A stretch of DNA of 64,000 nt from Ischnura elegans (GCF_921293095.1 NC_060252.1:992001-1056000); one strand, 5' to 3'; positions 20,858 through 32,390 are shown, numbered from the stretch's first letter. Notes: generated by a model from the letters alone, not told the origin. Numbers and translations: made by a program.

Positions 20858-23150
20858 TTCGATCGCTTCTCAGAACGACTTCAATCGCGTTTTGGTAATC
20901 TATTGAAGTAAATACGATAGGCTGCATGCTCTGCTAATGGGAAAATCCACTACTGGCTTTCCTTTTTTTCAATCCGAAGTGGCAAGAGACCCGTTTCCCG
21001 AACACATGCCGGACGTGGGAAGTGGTCCTTAGTCGGGACCTTTTGTTATCTTAACTTGGTGCACCACCCAACTTGAGTTTATTGCTTTCCTAGGGGCGGT
21101 CTGACCTGCAATTGAAGCTACACGTGTTAATAGATGAGGTCTTTACCCTCCACCCGCCTCCTTTTGGACGGGTTGTATTGCAGGTCCGCCGCTAGCATGC
21201 ATTTTCGCACAAAATCTAAACATTTCACATTCTCTTTACGGGGTCCAACCCTAACCCTACAAGTTATCTGGGGGAATGGCCACATTTCCATGGCTCTTCT
21301 TTTTAACTCCGTCCAAATAGCGGTCAAAACATTTTGGTACCCTTCAGTTTCTCCTTTTCTGTCGATGTGAACGCATACCCATTACTAATTGAGTAGGTCC
21401 TATTTTGGCCACAGTTTTTGTGTTTAACAGTGATCTCACAAAGAAGTTATAGTGATGTGATCACTAAAAAAATGTGATTCAGTAATTTATTAGTTCCTGA
21501 GAACCACATAAATAAGGATTATTGAGCAGGTATACTATGTTGCATTTATTTCCGTTTCTAGTTTCCGTTATTTTAAATTGGTCTGAGACGAGGCAAGCAC
21601 TATTTTTCATATTTTCCCTTCTATTTTATATTTAAACTTTGTAGAAAGAGGACTGCTGTGTAGCTTTTTACATACCTGTGTAATTATTGTTGACTGTCAA
21701 AAATTTCATGGGCATTTACGCGGCGAGAACTGCACGGAAAAATGCTGGAGAAAAAAAAAACTATAGTTGCTCGAAAAAGGAATTTGAATGCATATCTAGG
21801 GGGTTGTTTCAGATTACACGGAGATGAAAGGCAAAACTTGAACTTATTAATTTTTTGAACATGAAATTTTTTTATTCCGACGAGAGAAGATGGCGAGCTA
21901 GTTCACGATCAATCTCTTTTTTTTAGAGGAATGGCAACTTGTTGAACAAAATTGTTGATTTCCCTTATGTATTTCGCAACCTTCCAAGCACCTCGGGTTC
22001 GTATTTTCCTAGTATTTTAATGGTGACATGGGGTCCCCTGGGATATTGTTCTAGTATTCTCATTTTTTAACAGGTACATCCGATATACAAAGGTGTAGGC
22101 CAAGTAAACAATTCACTGACGTTACTACGCGCTCCAAAATTAGGAAAACGAAGCTGCTTGAAGTCAAGTAATTTGCAGGAGTAGAAGAAGAATTAATCTT
22201 TCAATTCTCAACAATTTTGAGATCTCTGTCTTGCGGATTATTGATTGATCCGGTAAAATTTAAGAAGTTCTGCTTAGATACAGCGTAAAAATTTTTGAGA
22301 CATTATGGATGGTTTTACATGCCACCCACGGAGCACAAAGTGCATACATGGTGCAGATGTAATCGAGTCGGCTCTTCTTCCTGTTGAAGAACTATCGGAG
22401 GAGGCCCAGGAATCTCGCAATAAAGATATTAGAAAATACCGCGAGCATTACGCGAGAAAAATATCTCGAATTCATACGAATGAGGATATTTTCCGGTGAC
22501 TGATCCTGACATCGAACCCTTTTATTAGCACATTAGGAACTGACTGAACAAATGTCGGGGCCTTAAAGATCTTTCGCAGGAGGTTCGTGATCTCTTGGTC
22601 TTGCTAGAGTCTCAAAATTCTGCGAGCGAATGCGAAGAGAGGGATGGGTGGGATTGGGAAGAATCTGATGATGAATAATTATAATACATAATCCGTAAAG
22701 TTATAAATCATTAACCATACTTATATGAGAATAAAAGAGTCACTTAAATACTATTTTGATATTTATTTAAAAATTACTTTAGTCCATACAGAAGAACCTC
22801 ACGAAATCTGGAAATCGCACCTCTTTATCGTAAGTCAATGAACCCAACAACCCTCTTGTTAGCCTTTTTTGTTTATTGACTAATTTCAAAGATCATTAAC
22901 TCATACTTCATAACTACTTATCATTTATTTTCATGTGTTATCATGATTTGCGTTCGTCTATGCAGTTAGCGTTACGATTTGCCATATAATAAGTTAAAGT
23001 TCCAGGTATCGCCTAAAATAATATTTTTTCGTGAAAATAAATGCAGAAATGAAAGTAGCATGCCAAAATACGTGTAGAGTGCAATTTTCAAAGACATCCA
23101 ACGAAAATCTGATTTTTGTCCAACTTTTTCGCGATCCTGGCCACTGAGCG
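20858..23150 (+). mobile_element. Unclassified element, copy 1 (about 2.3 kb)
   Basis: Aligns in inverted orientation with 41365-46398 once the insertions there are removed. The left edge is CGATCGCTTCTCAGAACGAC; the right edge lies near ACTTTTTCGCGATCC at about 23125-23145, where similarity fades. Shared blocks: GGCAAGAGACCCGTT, ACTTGAGTTTATTGCTTT, TTAATAGATGAGG, CGTAAATGCCCATGA-type sequence, GAGAGAAGATGGCGAGCTAG, GGGGTCCCCTGGGATATTGT. It carries one broken gene at its centre-right. The ends share GATCGC but no convincing terminal inverted repeat, and no target duplication was found. Superfamily unknown. Confidence 0.7.
22219..22678 (+). pseudogene. Broken copy of conserved element-borne protein
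   Basis: The sequence corresponds to the 162-residue frame at 41804-42292. Recognisable parts are HGADVIESALLPVEELSEEA, QESRNKDIRKYREHYARKIS and RIHTNEDIF, then a TGA, then LNKCRGLKDLSQEVRDLLVL in a shifted frame and an acidic tail. The region encoding the HYGWFYMPP motif is frameshifted (it reads DIMDGFTCHPRST). The function of the family is not known to me. The parallel copy at 41.8 kb is intact across this region, so this one decayed independently. Confidence 0.75.
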
Positions 23151-26100
23151 CCGCCTCTCCCTCTTCTCTGCTCTCTAAGGCCGATGTAAACATCATCTTC
23201 CTCGGGGACTGACAGAGTTGGAAGAGGGGGAGCGGGAAGGAAAGGGGATAGGCGAGGTGACCTTGAAGAAAAAGACCCTCTCGCCTCTGGCTAGCTACTA
23301 TCGTGCCATCTTCCTGCTTTTTGAGAATTAAAACTGTCGATACGATTTCCTCCTATGCCGTGAGCCCTCTATAATATACTTACTCTATGGTATAAGTGAA
23401 GGATATTAACTTCTAAGAACCTTTCATTTTAAGACTCCTCTGCCAAGATATGTTGTATATCTGAATGGGTACTCATCATGAACAACTTCCTACGAAATAA
23501 TGTCCTCTTTTCATAATTAAATAATTATTATCCATGAAATGATATCCAAACTTGCATGCTTATTTCTAGTGAGGTGTTGTTATGGTCTATGGTTTCATTA
23601 GCATTATTTTCCCTGTACCAGAGCTATTGCAAGATACATCAACGTCAAGGAAAATTGGGTCACTCTCTTTGTCTATAACTGTGGAGTGTTTACTTAAGTA
23701 ATGGAATCTTTCTCCTATTACGCAAAGGCTGCTCATCTCTCATTGCAATGTACTGTTGTCATTGATATTTGTTGCTTGTGCATCTCATGTGCTTGTAGAA
23801 TTGATAACTTTCACAGATTTCATCTCTAGTATGTCATATTTAAATTGTTATTGTTGTATTTCTTTTACCAGTTATTGTATCAATAAACACAAATGTCCAC
23901 TGAAGTGAGTTTCCGAGATCATTATTCTTACCAACCACCAAATCGTCAGTTGACTTTGTTCATTAATGTTGTATTATGGTTACTAGTTTAGTAACCTGGG
24001 GAAGTTCATCGGGAAAATTTTCCTACGTTCATTGCTTTTAAGTTTCTCGCAATTGCAGTAGCATTATTAAGCCTGAATAGCACGCCCTATCGTGACGCGT
24101 AAAAAAAGTTTGAAACACGCGCCGAGATGTGCATTCAAACTTCGCGGCAGCATTGGACCACTGGCATAGATGGCACTGATGTATCAAAACCTATACACAT
24201 TATCCTTATGGGTATGTCGCCCCCTTGCTGCTGCTATCTACTCCGGGACAGGTGAAGCATAATGGTTGGCGGCCTCCAGTCACGCCATCTTCAAAAGTTT
24301 CGGCATCATTTAAATAGCCTACAATACGCAAGGATACCCCAATATGCCCTGACAGCGCCGTTGCTTTTTCCACGGCTGTTAATTGGGCGTTCGACCTCGC
24401 TTACCTCGCATCTAAACTCTATATCTAGGGGTACACACGGCATCCACAACCCGGTGGACGCACTCGGTGACTAAGCTAAGCCGAGAGAAACACATTTTCA
24501 TTCATCAACAAAAAGAGACCGGTTGAGAAGAAGTTAAGCTTTCTATTAAGGAAATTTAATGTTAGTTAATCCTACGCAGCTTCAAGAAATAGAGTTGAGG
24601 AAGGAATCTTTGATAGGTTTTAACTTTTACTCCAAACTGTTCAAGGTTATGATGACGAGTAAGGTATCGAAATAACAATCTTATAAATTTCATGGAATGA
24701 TGCCTACCTTAAAATTGGCTATTTTTCTAAGACGGTATTCATTTAAGTTAATTAGTAATAATACCTAGCAAATGTATCTTTTATATTCTGTTGCAAAAAT
24801 TAAAATTCATGTCGAAAGTTCAAGCACGCTACTTAGAGAGTAGATGTCGAGCAGGTATGCCGGGAAATTCTCGACGAATGCAAAATATTACTATACTAGT
24901 TATGTTTTTCTTAAAATTTCCTTTATGAGTAATCATTCGATCGAAACCGATCCATTATCATTATCTCTGAAAACTAGAATGGTTTGCATTGAAAATTCAA
25001 TATTACATTACTATAATTATAATACCAATATTAGGCTGTATTGATATCAAATATCGGGACATTTATGCCGGAGCAGACAAAAACATTAAACCCAATGCAA
25101 AAATAATACCCGATTAAAATTCGGCTCACATTTTTATAGGGCTCCGTATATATTTTCGGATGACACGTTGTGATACTTTATAAGGAGGCGATTTTTACCC
25201 TAGATACATCGTCGGAAGGTGATTTTTTATCCGGCGCGCTGTTTAAATCAGTTGATGCACACTGATATTATATCGGGAGGCGAATTTACCGAATCGGACC
25301 GATAAAAATATCGTGACTGAATAATATCGGATAATCATATAGGCCAACAGTCAACATCGGATTCGGAATACATCATAATATAATAATGTTTAACAATGCA
25401 TCGCCATATCTCCAAGGCGAACTGAAACCCCATTCACCAACACCCCCTCCTCCAGGTTACTCGAATTACGCGAAACTGACTTCCTCGCATCCGCGACTGA
25501 GCGTTTATGTATTGCTCTCTCGTCGCTCTGTTTCAACAATCAAACTTAAGAGGGAGAGTGTGAGAGTACACACTCAAACTAATCAACACTTGAGACACTC
25601 CCCGTTGTCTCCTTTTGCGATCCCCTTCTCTGCAAGCTTCTTATCTCCTCACTGATGCCTTTCGAACTCGCCATAATGGGAACACTGATTCCAAGGATCA
25701 TACACCACGAGTTAGAGCAAATTTCAGAGATTGAAAGCAAACATCTTGAGCTACAAATATGAGATAGAGGAAATTAAGCCGGAAAATATAATGGTAGATA
25801 CTTCCTGAAATTCATAAACATCCAGAAGATCGCCATAAAAGAGAGAAAAAGATGGCTAGGTTAACGCATATTTCATTTAAGTCATAAAAATAGATGTAAA
25901 TGAGTCTCTTTCAATGCTAGAGAAAGAGCTTCTTCATTTCGTTTCCATTATCCAACACATCAGGCAAAGCAATTACATTTGAAGGCCCAAGCCCTGAGAA
26001 TAATGCTTTATAAATTATTATTTACCGATTTAGCTGGCGGAGAGGGCAATCTCCTATAAATACCAACAATATAACGAATATAATGCTAAACTAATGCGAA

Positions 26101-26294
26101 GTTTGATAGTCCTAGCCCGACCTAGGGTGGTTATTTGGTTAACACTGCCGCCACTGAACTACTTCAGCATCGGTGACAGACCAGCGCTTTTCTCCAAACA
26201 ACGTATCCTGCAAAAATTAGGAAATTGATATAACTATTCCCTAAAGAGTCCTAATGTTAACTTCAAATTTCCAGCGAAAATAGAATTTTACACA
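23151..26294. other. No gene recognised
   Basis: 3.1 kb of mostly AT-rich DNA. 25040-25340 contains several spaced TATCGG words, possibly an old repeat. The frames at 24262-24474 and 25386-25655 have no recognisable domain. Confidence 0.5.
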
Positions 26295-26945
26295 TTTCCT
26301 ACTATTTTTATTGCCCAAATCGAAAGACTCTTACTCCTGGAGTACGTATTTCACGCTTTTAGATTTTTAGATGACGACATCTATTATTCGCGATTAAATG
26401 AAAAGTGAAAATTTTCAATCGCGCGAAAACACGACGGCTAAGTAAGAATGCTTTGAGAACCCCGTGTGACATCATTCTGGTTCCCGCTGCCGCCATGTGA
26501 GGAGACCTTTGGGTGAGGCTCTGAGCGCTTTTACGACGCAGGATGCTAGCAGGTAGCAGAGTACCATGCTAGCTGGTAGCGCTTGCCTTAAATAAGGATT
26601 ATTTATACCTTATCAAGCGAAGAAAACTTTCCGACCTTAGCCAGTTTTAACAGGTGATTATTAAGACATGTTTCCCTGAGCTCTGTGCCTCATACATGCA
26701 TTGGTAACCTCAGACGATGTGAAACTCCTATCCTCTCGTGTAGAAACTAGGTCCCTGTGACGTCACGTGGAGTAGCATCGCTTGGGCGCCAATCTAGCAT
26801 TTTTCAAATGCGGTTAAAATTGACCATTGCCATTCGTCTAAACTGGGATGTCTAAAACAAATAATTTGTACATCATGAATACACTAATGGTGGGTAACGC
26901 ATCGCAATCAATGCCTTTCGTTTTCTTTGATGAAGGAAACAACCC
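26295..26945 (+). mobile_element. TA-target MITE, copy 2
   Basis: Aligns with the 8190 copy from TTTCCTACTATTTTTATTGC to the end GGAAACAACCC, followed by TA at 26946-26947. The first few bases of the left terminal repeat are lost or mutated (ACACATTTCC instead of AGGTGGTTTCC). Next to the GCTAGCAGGTAGC block it has an extra GCTAGCTGGTAGC, a short tandem duplication also seen in the 42718 copy, so copies 2 and 3 are closer relatives. No coding capacity. Confidence 0.8.
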
Positions 26946-26967
26946 TATAGCTTACAAACTTGCACAT

Positions 26968-27175
26968 AAATGGGAGTCAATAATGACTCGAAGACTACGA
27001 GTGATGCATAGTGCACATACATGTTTCTAGATCCGAAGGAAACGATGAGTTAAGAGAGATATCATGCCAAACAGATAGGTGTACGAAATAGTTCTTTTCC
27101 GGACGGAAGAGGACTAGCGGTTAATAAATGCTAGGTGGGACTCAATACTAATTCACCCCATTGTTCACCTTCAGG
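26968..27175 (+). pseudogene. CR1/L2-like LINE 3' fragment
   Basis: Matches the end of the LINE ORF at about 59230-59450: AAATGGGAGTCAATAATGAC aligns to the GWEPLKTRRLRARL codons, and GAGTTAAGAGAGATATCATG, CCAAACAGATAGGTGTACG, GCGGTTAATAAATGCTAGG to the LREVFCRTDRYRNSFF...FNKR codons. An internal deletion joins the two parts. The typical 3' UTR is not clear. It lies just to the right of the MITE end. Confidence 0.72.
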
Positions 27176-27924
27176 TCAATTTTTTTTATAATTGACTTCG
27201 TAACATTTCTCGCTGCACACCTAATGAGCCGGTTTTGCGAAGTTTAATATAGACGCCTATGGTCAAAAGTGATATTAGTCGTCATGGAAACTGGTATGGC
27301 GTTCTAACCGCAGCATTTCAATCAATCAAACAAAGCGACTGTATAGAGGACGCTACATAATGTGCCAAATAAGGTTGCCACTTGGGGTTTAATATAAACG
27401 GATTTCAAACCTGTCCGCATCGCGGCGATGATGTTAAAACGATCCTATTAGTCATATTCTATAATAATTAAAATCAAGAAAAATAGAATTTAACATTTTA
27501 CGAATTTGATCGATCACACCATCACGAACATGAATTCCGGTTAAAAGTCCTAATTATAGCTTACTCTGCATGGAATTTGGATCGCTTTGTCCGTCAGCGC
27601 CGCGGGTGGTAACATAGGTGTACCTACCTACTTAAATTAGTGGTGGGTGGATACATCTTCAGAGTCCGATTGGAGAATCCTCCATTAAAATATTCCTGCA
27701 ACCGAACTTCAGTCGATGCTCTATTTTCGCCCGTTGAGGAATGCCAAGGCAAGGAGGGCGGAGTGGGGCAACGCGAATGACGCAACGCAACGTCAAAGAG
27801 AGAGGGGGGGTGGAAGTTGCAGCGAGCGTGGAGATGAGCGCATTGGTTGTTTGTACAAGGCGCACGGGACACGAAGCGTCGCGACACCAAAGCAGCCGAA
27901 GTCTCCTGCCTCGCCTCACCCAGC
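27176..27924. other. GC-richer stretch, no gene supported
   Basis: 27600-27924 is GC- and CpG-richer than its surroundings and keeps overlapping frames open on both strands. None has a recognisable domain. It could be a promoter-like CpG patch of an undetected gene, or an old GC-rich repeat. Confidence 0.4.
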
Positions 27925-28050
27925 CAAGGAAAATACGCGAGGAGGAACAGCGAGGGATTAGTTGAATGCGTGGTTGTGCAGTGGAGGGAGAGGGGATGTT
28001 TTCTTAGGCCATGTCTCGTGGTACGTGGGGCGCGAGGTGGGTCCAGAAAG
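27925..28050 (+). repeat. Dispersed repeat, copy a
   Basis: GGAAAATACGCGAGGAGGAA, then GAATGCGTGGTTGTGCAGTG and AGGCCATGTCTCGTGG correspond in order to the stretch at 28811-28945. The two direct copies lie about 890 bp apart and are perhaps 70 percent similar by eye. Origin unknown: a local duplication or a dispersed repeat family. Confidence 0.6.
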
Positions 28051-28810
28051 ATGTGAGATGGATGTGATATGATGATTAGCTTCAGGAAGGAAAGGAAAGG
28101 GGAACTATGGACCGATGTGTATTATTTCTAATGATATTTATAATAATAAAAAATATAACAACAACAGTAGCAACAATTATATTTAAGTTGTCCTTATATG
28201 TTTCCTAGTCCTCCCTTATATTTAAATTGGTGTATGTGCACATGCATCAAAGTCATTGGAGGTCATTCTGAATTTCCGAATCCGTACACAAATTTGGATG
28301 ATTACATATAATTAGCTAAAAAAGAGCGAGGGTTTTTGAAATTTCAATAAGTGACAGCTTACGGCACGCGAGTAATAGTTAAATTAAAAGGCTAGCTTCC
28401 ACGCAAGTTGCTCGTTTACATTGGGTCATCGATACAGCCTCGGGCGATGAATAACTCACTGAAGTATTCATTTTACGATCACACAGCTCACCGAATGTGG
28501 TCATTTTTATTTGGAAATCGCGAATAGCCCATCCGTGATAATGACAAAGCCAACCAGCCTGAATAAGATCTCGCAACCTCTAGTTCAGTAAGCACGGGCT
28601 ATGCCCCTCAGCTTTGAGGACCAGAAATGGACCACGAAAAATAGATTAATTATATCAACGACAAATACTAGAATCCCCTCCAGACTCATTCCTTACTTAA
28701 GAGTGTTCAAGATAAATTTTTTTACTATCTCCTTTTTTTTTGGCCAATATCAGGAAAACTTTCTTCATTCTATCGTGCTTAGACTTAACAACACAATTTC
28801 TATTTACTCC
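28051..28810. other. No gene recognised
   Basis: AT-rich spacer between two copies of a dispersed repeat. No supported gene. Confidence 0.55.
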
Positions 28811-28945
28811 ATGGAAAATTCGCGTGGACAGTGAACGGAGGAGAGACAGAATAGCGACGGGATAACTGAATGCGTAATTTGGGAGTGGAAGGAAAGTGGG
28901 TGTGTTATTTCAGGCCATGTTTCATGGACTGAGGGGTGCTGGAGA
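28811..28945 (+). repeat. Dispersed repeat, copy b
   Basis: GGAAAATTCGCGTGGACAGT, then AACTGAATGCGTAATTTGGG, AGTGGAAGGAAAGTGGG and AGGCCATGTTTCATGG follow the same order as 27925-28050. No coding signal. Confidence 0.6.
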
Positions 28946-29628
28946 TTCTTCGCCGAACGAGAACAGCAGGAAGGACAAGGATATAGCCTGAATGCTACAT
29001 GAGAAGCTTCGAGAGTAGGATGTCTGCCTTGCTCCTCATTTGCGTCTATTTCGTACAACCAACATCATGGATAGGCATGCATGGATAGTGGATGGATAGC
29101 TTCTGCAGCATTTCACTAGGTTACTAAAACCTGATTTCTCTAAAACTGAATCAGCATTTTGTCTTCTCAAGTCCCTCCAAGGCGTATCTCCTACTCTTGT
29201 GACGCCGGAAAAGAGTATTGGCAACTACAAGTTGAAGTCTCAGCCATAATTGGTTCACACAAGTCGCCATTCGCGTCGGTGGCAGCAGAAATATCCGAAC
29301 TTCACGAGAAAATAAGCTGGACTCTTAACCGAAATTTATATTTTAAATGATGTCATTTAAAAAAATCATAAATTGATACTGCTGTTCCTCGCGAGTGGAG
29401 ATTCTTGTCACAATTCGAAGCAAATGGATCGCTTTGTGCTCAACGCCGCGCTGCGGACATTTTATAAAACTGATCACAAAGCGAGCGTAGTGGCTGTATA
29501 AATCAAACTTCAAGTGGATGGTTATATTAATAACAGTTTTTACATTTATTTTGGAATGTGGATGATAAGAAATCAACTGAACGGTTACATTGATAGCAGT
29601 TGTTAAATTGATTATGGGATAAGGATGA
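28946..29628. other. No gene recognised
   Basis: No supported gene. Two short direct repeats at about 29495-29555 and 29560-29625 share GGATGATAAGA and GGTTATATTAA/GGTTACATTGA words. The 29640 insertion lies at the end of the second. Confidence 0.5.
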
Positions 29629-29639
29629 TAAGAGAAGGT

Positions 29640-29829
29640 GAAGTTTATTCGGGATTGCCACCGGATAAGGTTCTCCATCTCTGCCGACGTTTCGATGGCC
29701 GAGTCGTCCATCGTCATCAGGGCTCGGCCATCGAAACGTCGGCAGAGATGGAGAACCTTATCCGGTGGCAATCCCGAATAAACTTCACCAACATCATACG
29801 CCGGGAAAACCTCAGATCTTTCTTCATGG
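29640..29829 (+). repeat. Fold-back element with hammerhead-like arms (family 1)
   Basis: Same family as 7807 in the opposite orientation. The left arm runs from GAAGTTTATTCGGGATTGCC at 29640 to TCATCAGGG at about 29722. The right arm runs from CTCGGCCATCGAAACGTCGG to AATAAACTTC at about 29787, then continues unpaired for about 42 nt (ACATCATACGCCGGGAAAAC, then CAGATCTTTCTTCATG). The centre is shortened so that only the minus-strand arm keeps CTGATGA (complement of 29714-29720). Perfect 11-bp target duplication TAAGAGAAGGT at 29629-29639 and 29830-29840. Arms are nearly identical to those at 7807, so both are fairly young. Confidence 0.86.
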
Positions 29830-29854
29830 TAAGAGAAGGTTTTTATTCAAAATG

Positions 29855-30125
29855 ACGAGTGCCCTCGAAAGTTTTATAAAAGTTTTTGAAATAGTACGCA
29901 GAATCTATTGGGAAGGGCATTTGCCAGAGGATTGCGCGAAAAAAGTTCTAATTCCACAGATGAACAAGCAGAAATGTAAAGAATGTGGAGACGATAGGAC
30001 AATAAGCATAATATTGCACGCGGAAAAAGTGCTACTGATGATTTTTAAACAGACGAATGGAGGCGAGGGCAAACAAGTATTTGGGCGAATATTTTGGTTT
30101 CAGAAAAAGATGAGGAGAAAGTAGG
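29855..30125 (+). pseudogene. RTE-like LINE, RT finger-domain fragment
   Basis: The frame 29765-30124 reads VFEIVRRIYWEGHLPEDCAK, then KVLIPQMNKQK, then CGDDRTISIILHAEKVL and FGRIFWFQKK. This follows the non-LTR reverse transcriptase order W..G..P.DW..A...PI.KKG....C..YR.ISLL...AK...K, then GFRKG. Key positions have changed (DC for DW; CGDDRTIS for C-NYRGIS; FGRIFWFQK for GFRKGR), so it is decayed. It lies just downstream of the 29640 fold-back. The start codon of the frame lies inside that fold-back and is coincidental. Confidence 0.72.
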
Positions 30126-30969
30126 GTTATAGTGTCCGGAGAGTGCATATACCATTCTGCTAATATTTCAATGATATGATAGTGAAAAATTAGGAATAAA
30201 TGCACCGCGCAGAACACATATCGACGCTGCATTAATTCTAGAAACTCGATTAAAAAGGGACGGAGTAATCAAGGTTCTAAGTGAAGAGATGGGGCCTCCT
30301 CTATCATGTAGTTAATCCCTTGTCCACGAAATTTCGAAGCGATGCGTGGCTTTTCCGCCGAATGTTCACGGCACATGGCGAAGAGGGGGGCGTTCCCCCC
30401 CTGATTGAATGCCCAGTTCGCTCAGAGGGGAGACACGCGTGTCCGCATTAGCCGAGCGTGAGGGAGAACGCGAGAGACTCGAACGCCACACACGGCGAAA
30501 AAAAGAACATGCGCTAATGAGGCAGCGGACCACCGGGGGGGGGGGCGAGATCCCTCCCCTGTCGAGACGCGCCCTCTATCAGCAGTCGCGAGGAAAGCGG
30601 GTGAAGGAGGGAAAACGATCAATTAGCGACCGCGGGTGTCTGTCTGACTGCGACAAGTGAATGGAAGGGGAGGGAGGCCACCCAAGAAGACCTCAATCCC
30701 CCTCTGCAGTTAGAGCACAGACAGACACAGTCAGATTGGGAGAGATTAGGGGAAGGAAGAATTAGCGCTTTAGATTTAAAGGGAGACCGTCGCGCCCTGA
30801 ACAGTTCACTTCAAAGACAAAAGAAAATTGTCATTCAAAGGTTGGTAGGTGAAACTCAATGAACAGAAATCGCTCTAATCGTTAGTGAGAATGTATTCCA
30901 TATGAAATACAATGCTGGGTCAAAAATATTTATCAGAAAATAAAGGCCTAACCGTTCCTCTATTTCATT
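30126..30969. other. GC-rich patch, no gene supported
   Basis: 30340-30660 is GC-rich, with a run of G at about 30535-30546 and many CpGs. Frames on both strands have no domain. The remainder is AT-rich spacer. Confidence 0.45.
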
Positions 30970-31370
30970 AATGCATGTTAGCTTTATAGTGCGGAAACAA
31001 AGACGCTTAACGAGGGAATAATAGGCAGGTTTGAGATGTGGGTGTGAAGAAGAATTTAGAAGGTGAATTGGAGGAAGAGGAACGACGAAGAGCTGGACAT
31101 GGTGGGTGAGGAGAGACAGCTTCTAGATGAGATAGGGAGGCGATAGAAAGAGGGTGTGGATGGAGCGAGTACTGAGCGGAGAGGGGATGTTGAAGAGCGA
31201 TTTAGAGGAGGAGGAAGAGAATAGCACATATAGATAGAATGAAAGGGAGTAGGCCTTACTGTGGATTGAAGAGGGAAATCTTAATTGAAAGGGGAGACAG
31301 GTTGGGCTAACTCGCAAAGCGCTCCATATAAATCCACCTTGACCGGTAAAATTCTTCAAAGATAAGAGTA
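30970..31370 (+). pseudogene. RTE-like LINE tail, fourth copy
   Basis: Aligns closely to 5080-5490: AGTGCGGAAACAAAGACGCT, GGTTTGAGATGTGGGTGTG, GCTGGACATGGTGGGTGAGG, GAGACAGCTTCTAGATGAG, ATGGAGCGAGTACTGAGCGG, GGGAGTAGGCCTTACTGTGG, ending ATCCACCTTGACCGGTAAAA. Stops and small deletions break every frame. Same strand as the other copies. Confidence 0.85.
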
Positions 31371-31489
31371 TATATTCTTATGGACGACGGCTTTCGTGAG
31401 AGACATGCGCCTTGTTTTTTGAGGTGGTATAAGTGAATAATAATTTATGAAAAAGTTTTTGTAGATAACGCGTATTATTTAAAGGAAAA

Positions 31490-32390
31490 ACGACATCGTG
31501 TTTTATAGCGTGTTTAGGCACCATCCGTTGACAAATAAAAAGGAGATGCTCCAACGAAATTCCACCTTGCTTTAATTTCAGTCCTTCACAGCTCGGGAAA
31601 AACGAATTCCCTAACCTATGCGTTCGGCAAAACATTTCTCTCATTTCATCGTACATGTTCGACCTGACAATGGAGTGAGAGTCTAATATCGTGTTCTCCC
31701 TGTCGGTCCGAAAGATATCTATTCTCATTTCCTTTAGCAAAGGAAGCCCATCGCGCAGCCTTGAATTTTATAGCGGCCCCAGCGTAATTCTAATAGCTTA
31801 TGTGTAACGCTATCTGTACGCCCGAAGCAGTTTTTGACGAGTCGCGCGGCTTTCCATAATATTTAATTAAGATCACGGATCTAGTCTCTCTGCGCCGGAT
31901 TCCATTCGCTCGCTGCATGCTTCAACGTGTGGACAAACGAGTGCGTAAAATACCCCTCTTCTTTCACTTTTCCGTCCGAAAATCTTTCCGCAACACGCTT
32001 GACGAATCATGCGTAGAGATACGTGAAAATCGTACTTTCATTTTTATTTTATCGCACTTCTTATCCGCGCCCACTTGCAGTTCGCGAGCCCCAGCCAATT
32101 AGCAGCTGGCCAGTCGCTTACATGCTTTAAGCGGCGAGTGTCGGCGGAGCATGCGCTCGGCACAACCTTTACGAATTTTACCGTCGATAAGGTTAATTTG
32201 CGTAAAAATATCATAAAATTCCAGTCATCGCATCTATGCCGCATTTGTTTTTGCGCACATCGCATCTGTATCGCATTTATCGCATTTGCGATTTTCACGC
32301 ATCTCTAATCATGGGTTTCTTTATGTTCCCTCAGAAAAGAGAGTAAAGAAAATGTTCCGTACGTATTTTTACGTGCTCCCCAACAAAGGT
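31490..32390 (-). pseudogene. CR1/L2-like LINE remnant split by a MITE
   Basis: On the minus strand, from about 32390 down, it follows the final third of the LINE ORF at 58.9-59.45 kb: GATTCGTCAAGCGTG, then CGCACTCGTTTGTCCACACG, GCAGCGAGCGAATGGAATCC, AAAGCCGCGCGACTCGTCAA, then the frame containing MRIDIFRTDRENTILDSHSI and MFCRTHRLGNSFFP, then the start of the 3' UTR. Several stops and frameshifts. The 294-bp hAT MITE at 32014-32307 interrupts it; removing the MITE and one 8-bp duplication restores continuity with the LINE, which dates the MITE as younger. Confidence 0.78.
32014..32307. mobile_element. hAT-type MITE (294 bp)
   Basis: Ends TAGAGATACGTGAAAATCG and, on the other strand, TAGAGATGCGTGAAAATCG: an 18/19-matching terminal inverted repeat. 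Flanks ATCATGCG (32006-32013) and ATCATGGG (32308-32315) match at 7 of 8, the duplication length expected for hAT. The right half has many CGCAT words. It encodes no protein. It sits inside an older CR1-like LINE remnant. Confidence 0.85.

Noticed and set aside
29495..29625. CRISPR-like spaced repeats
   Set aside because: Only two imperfect units with no regular spacers, in a eukaryotic context.
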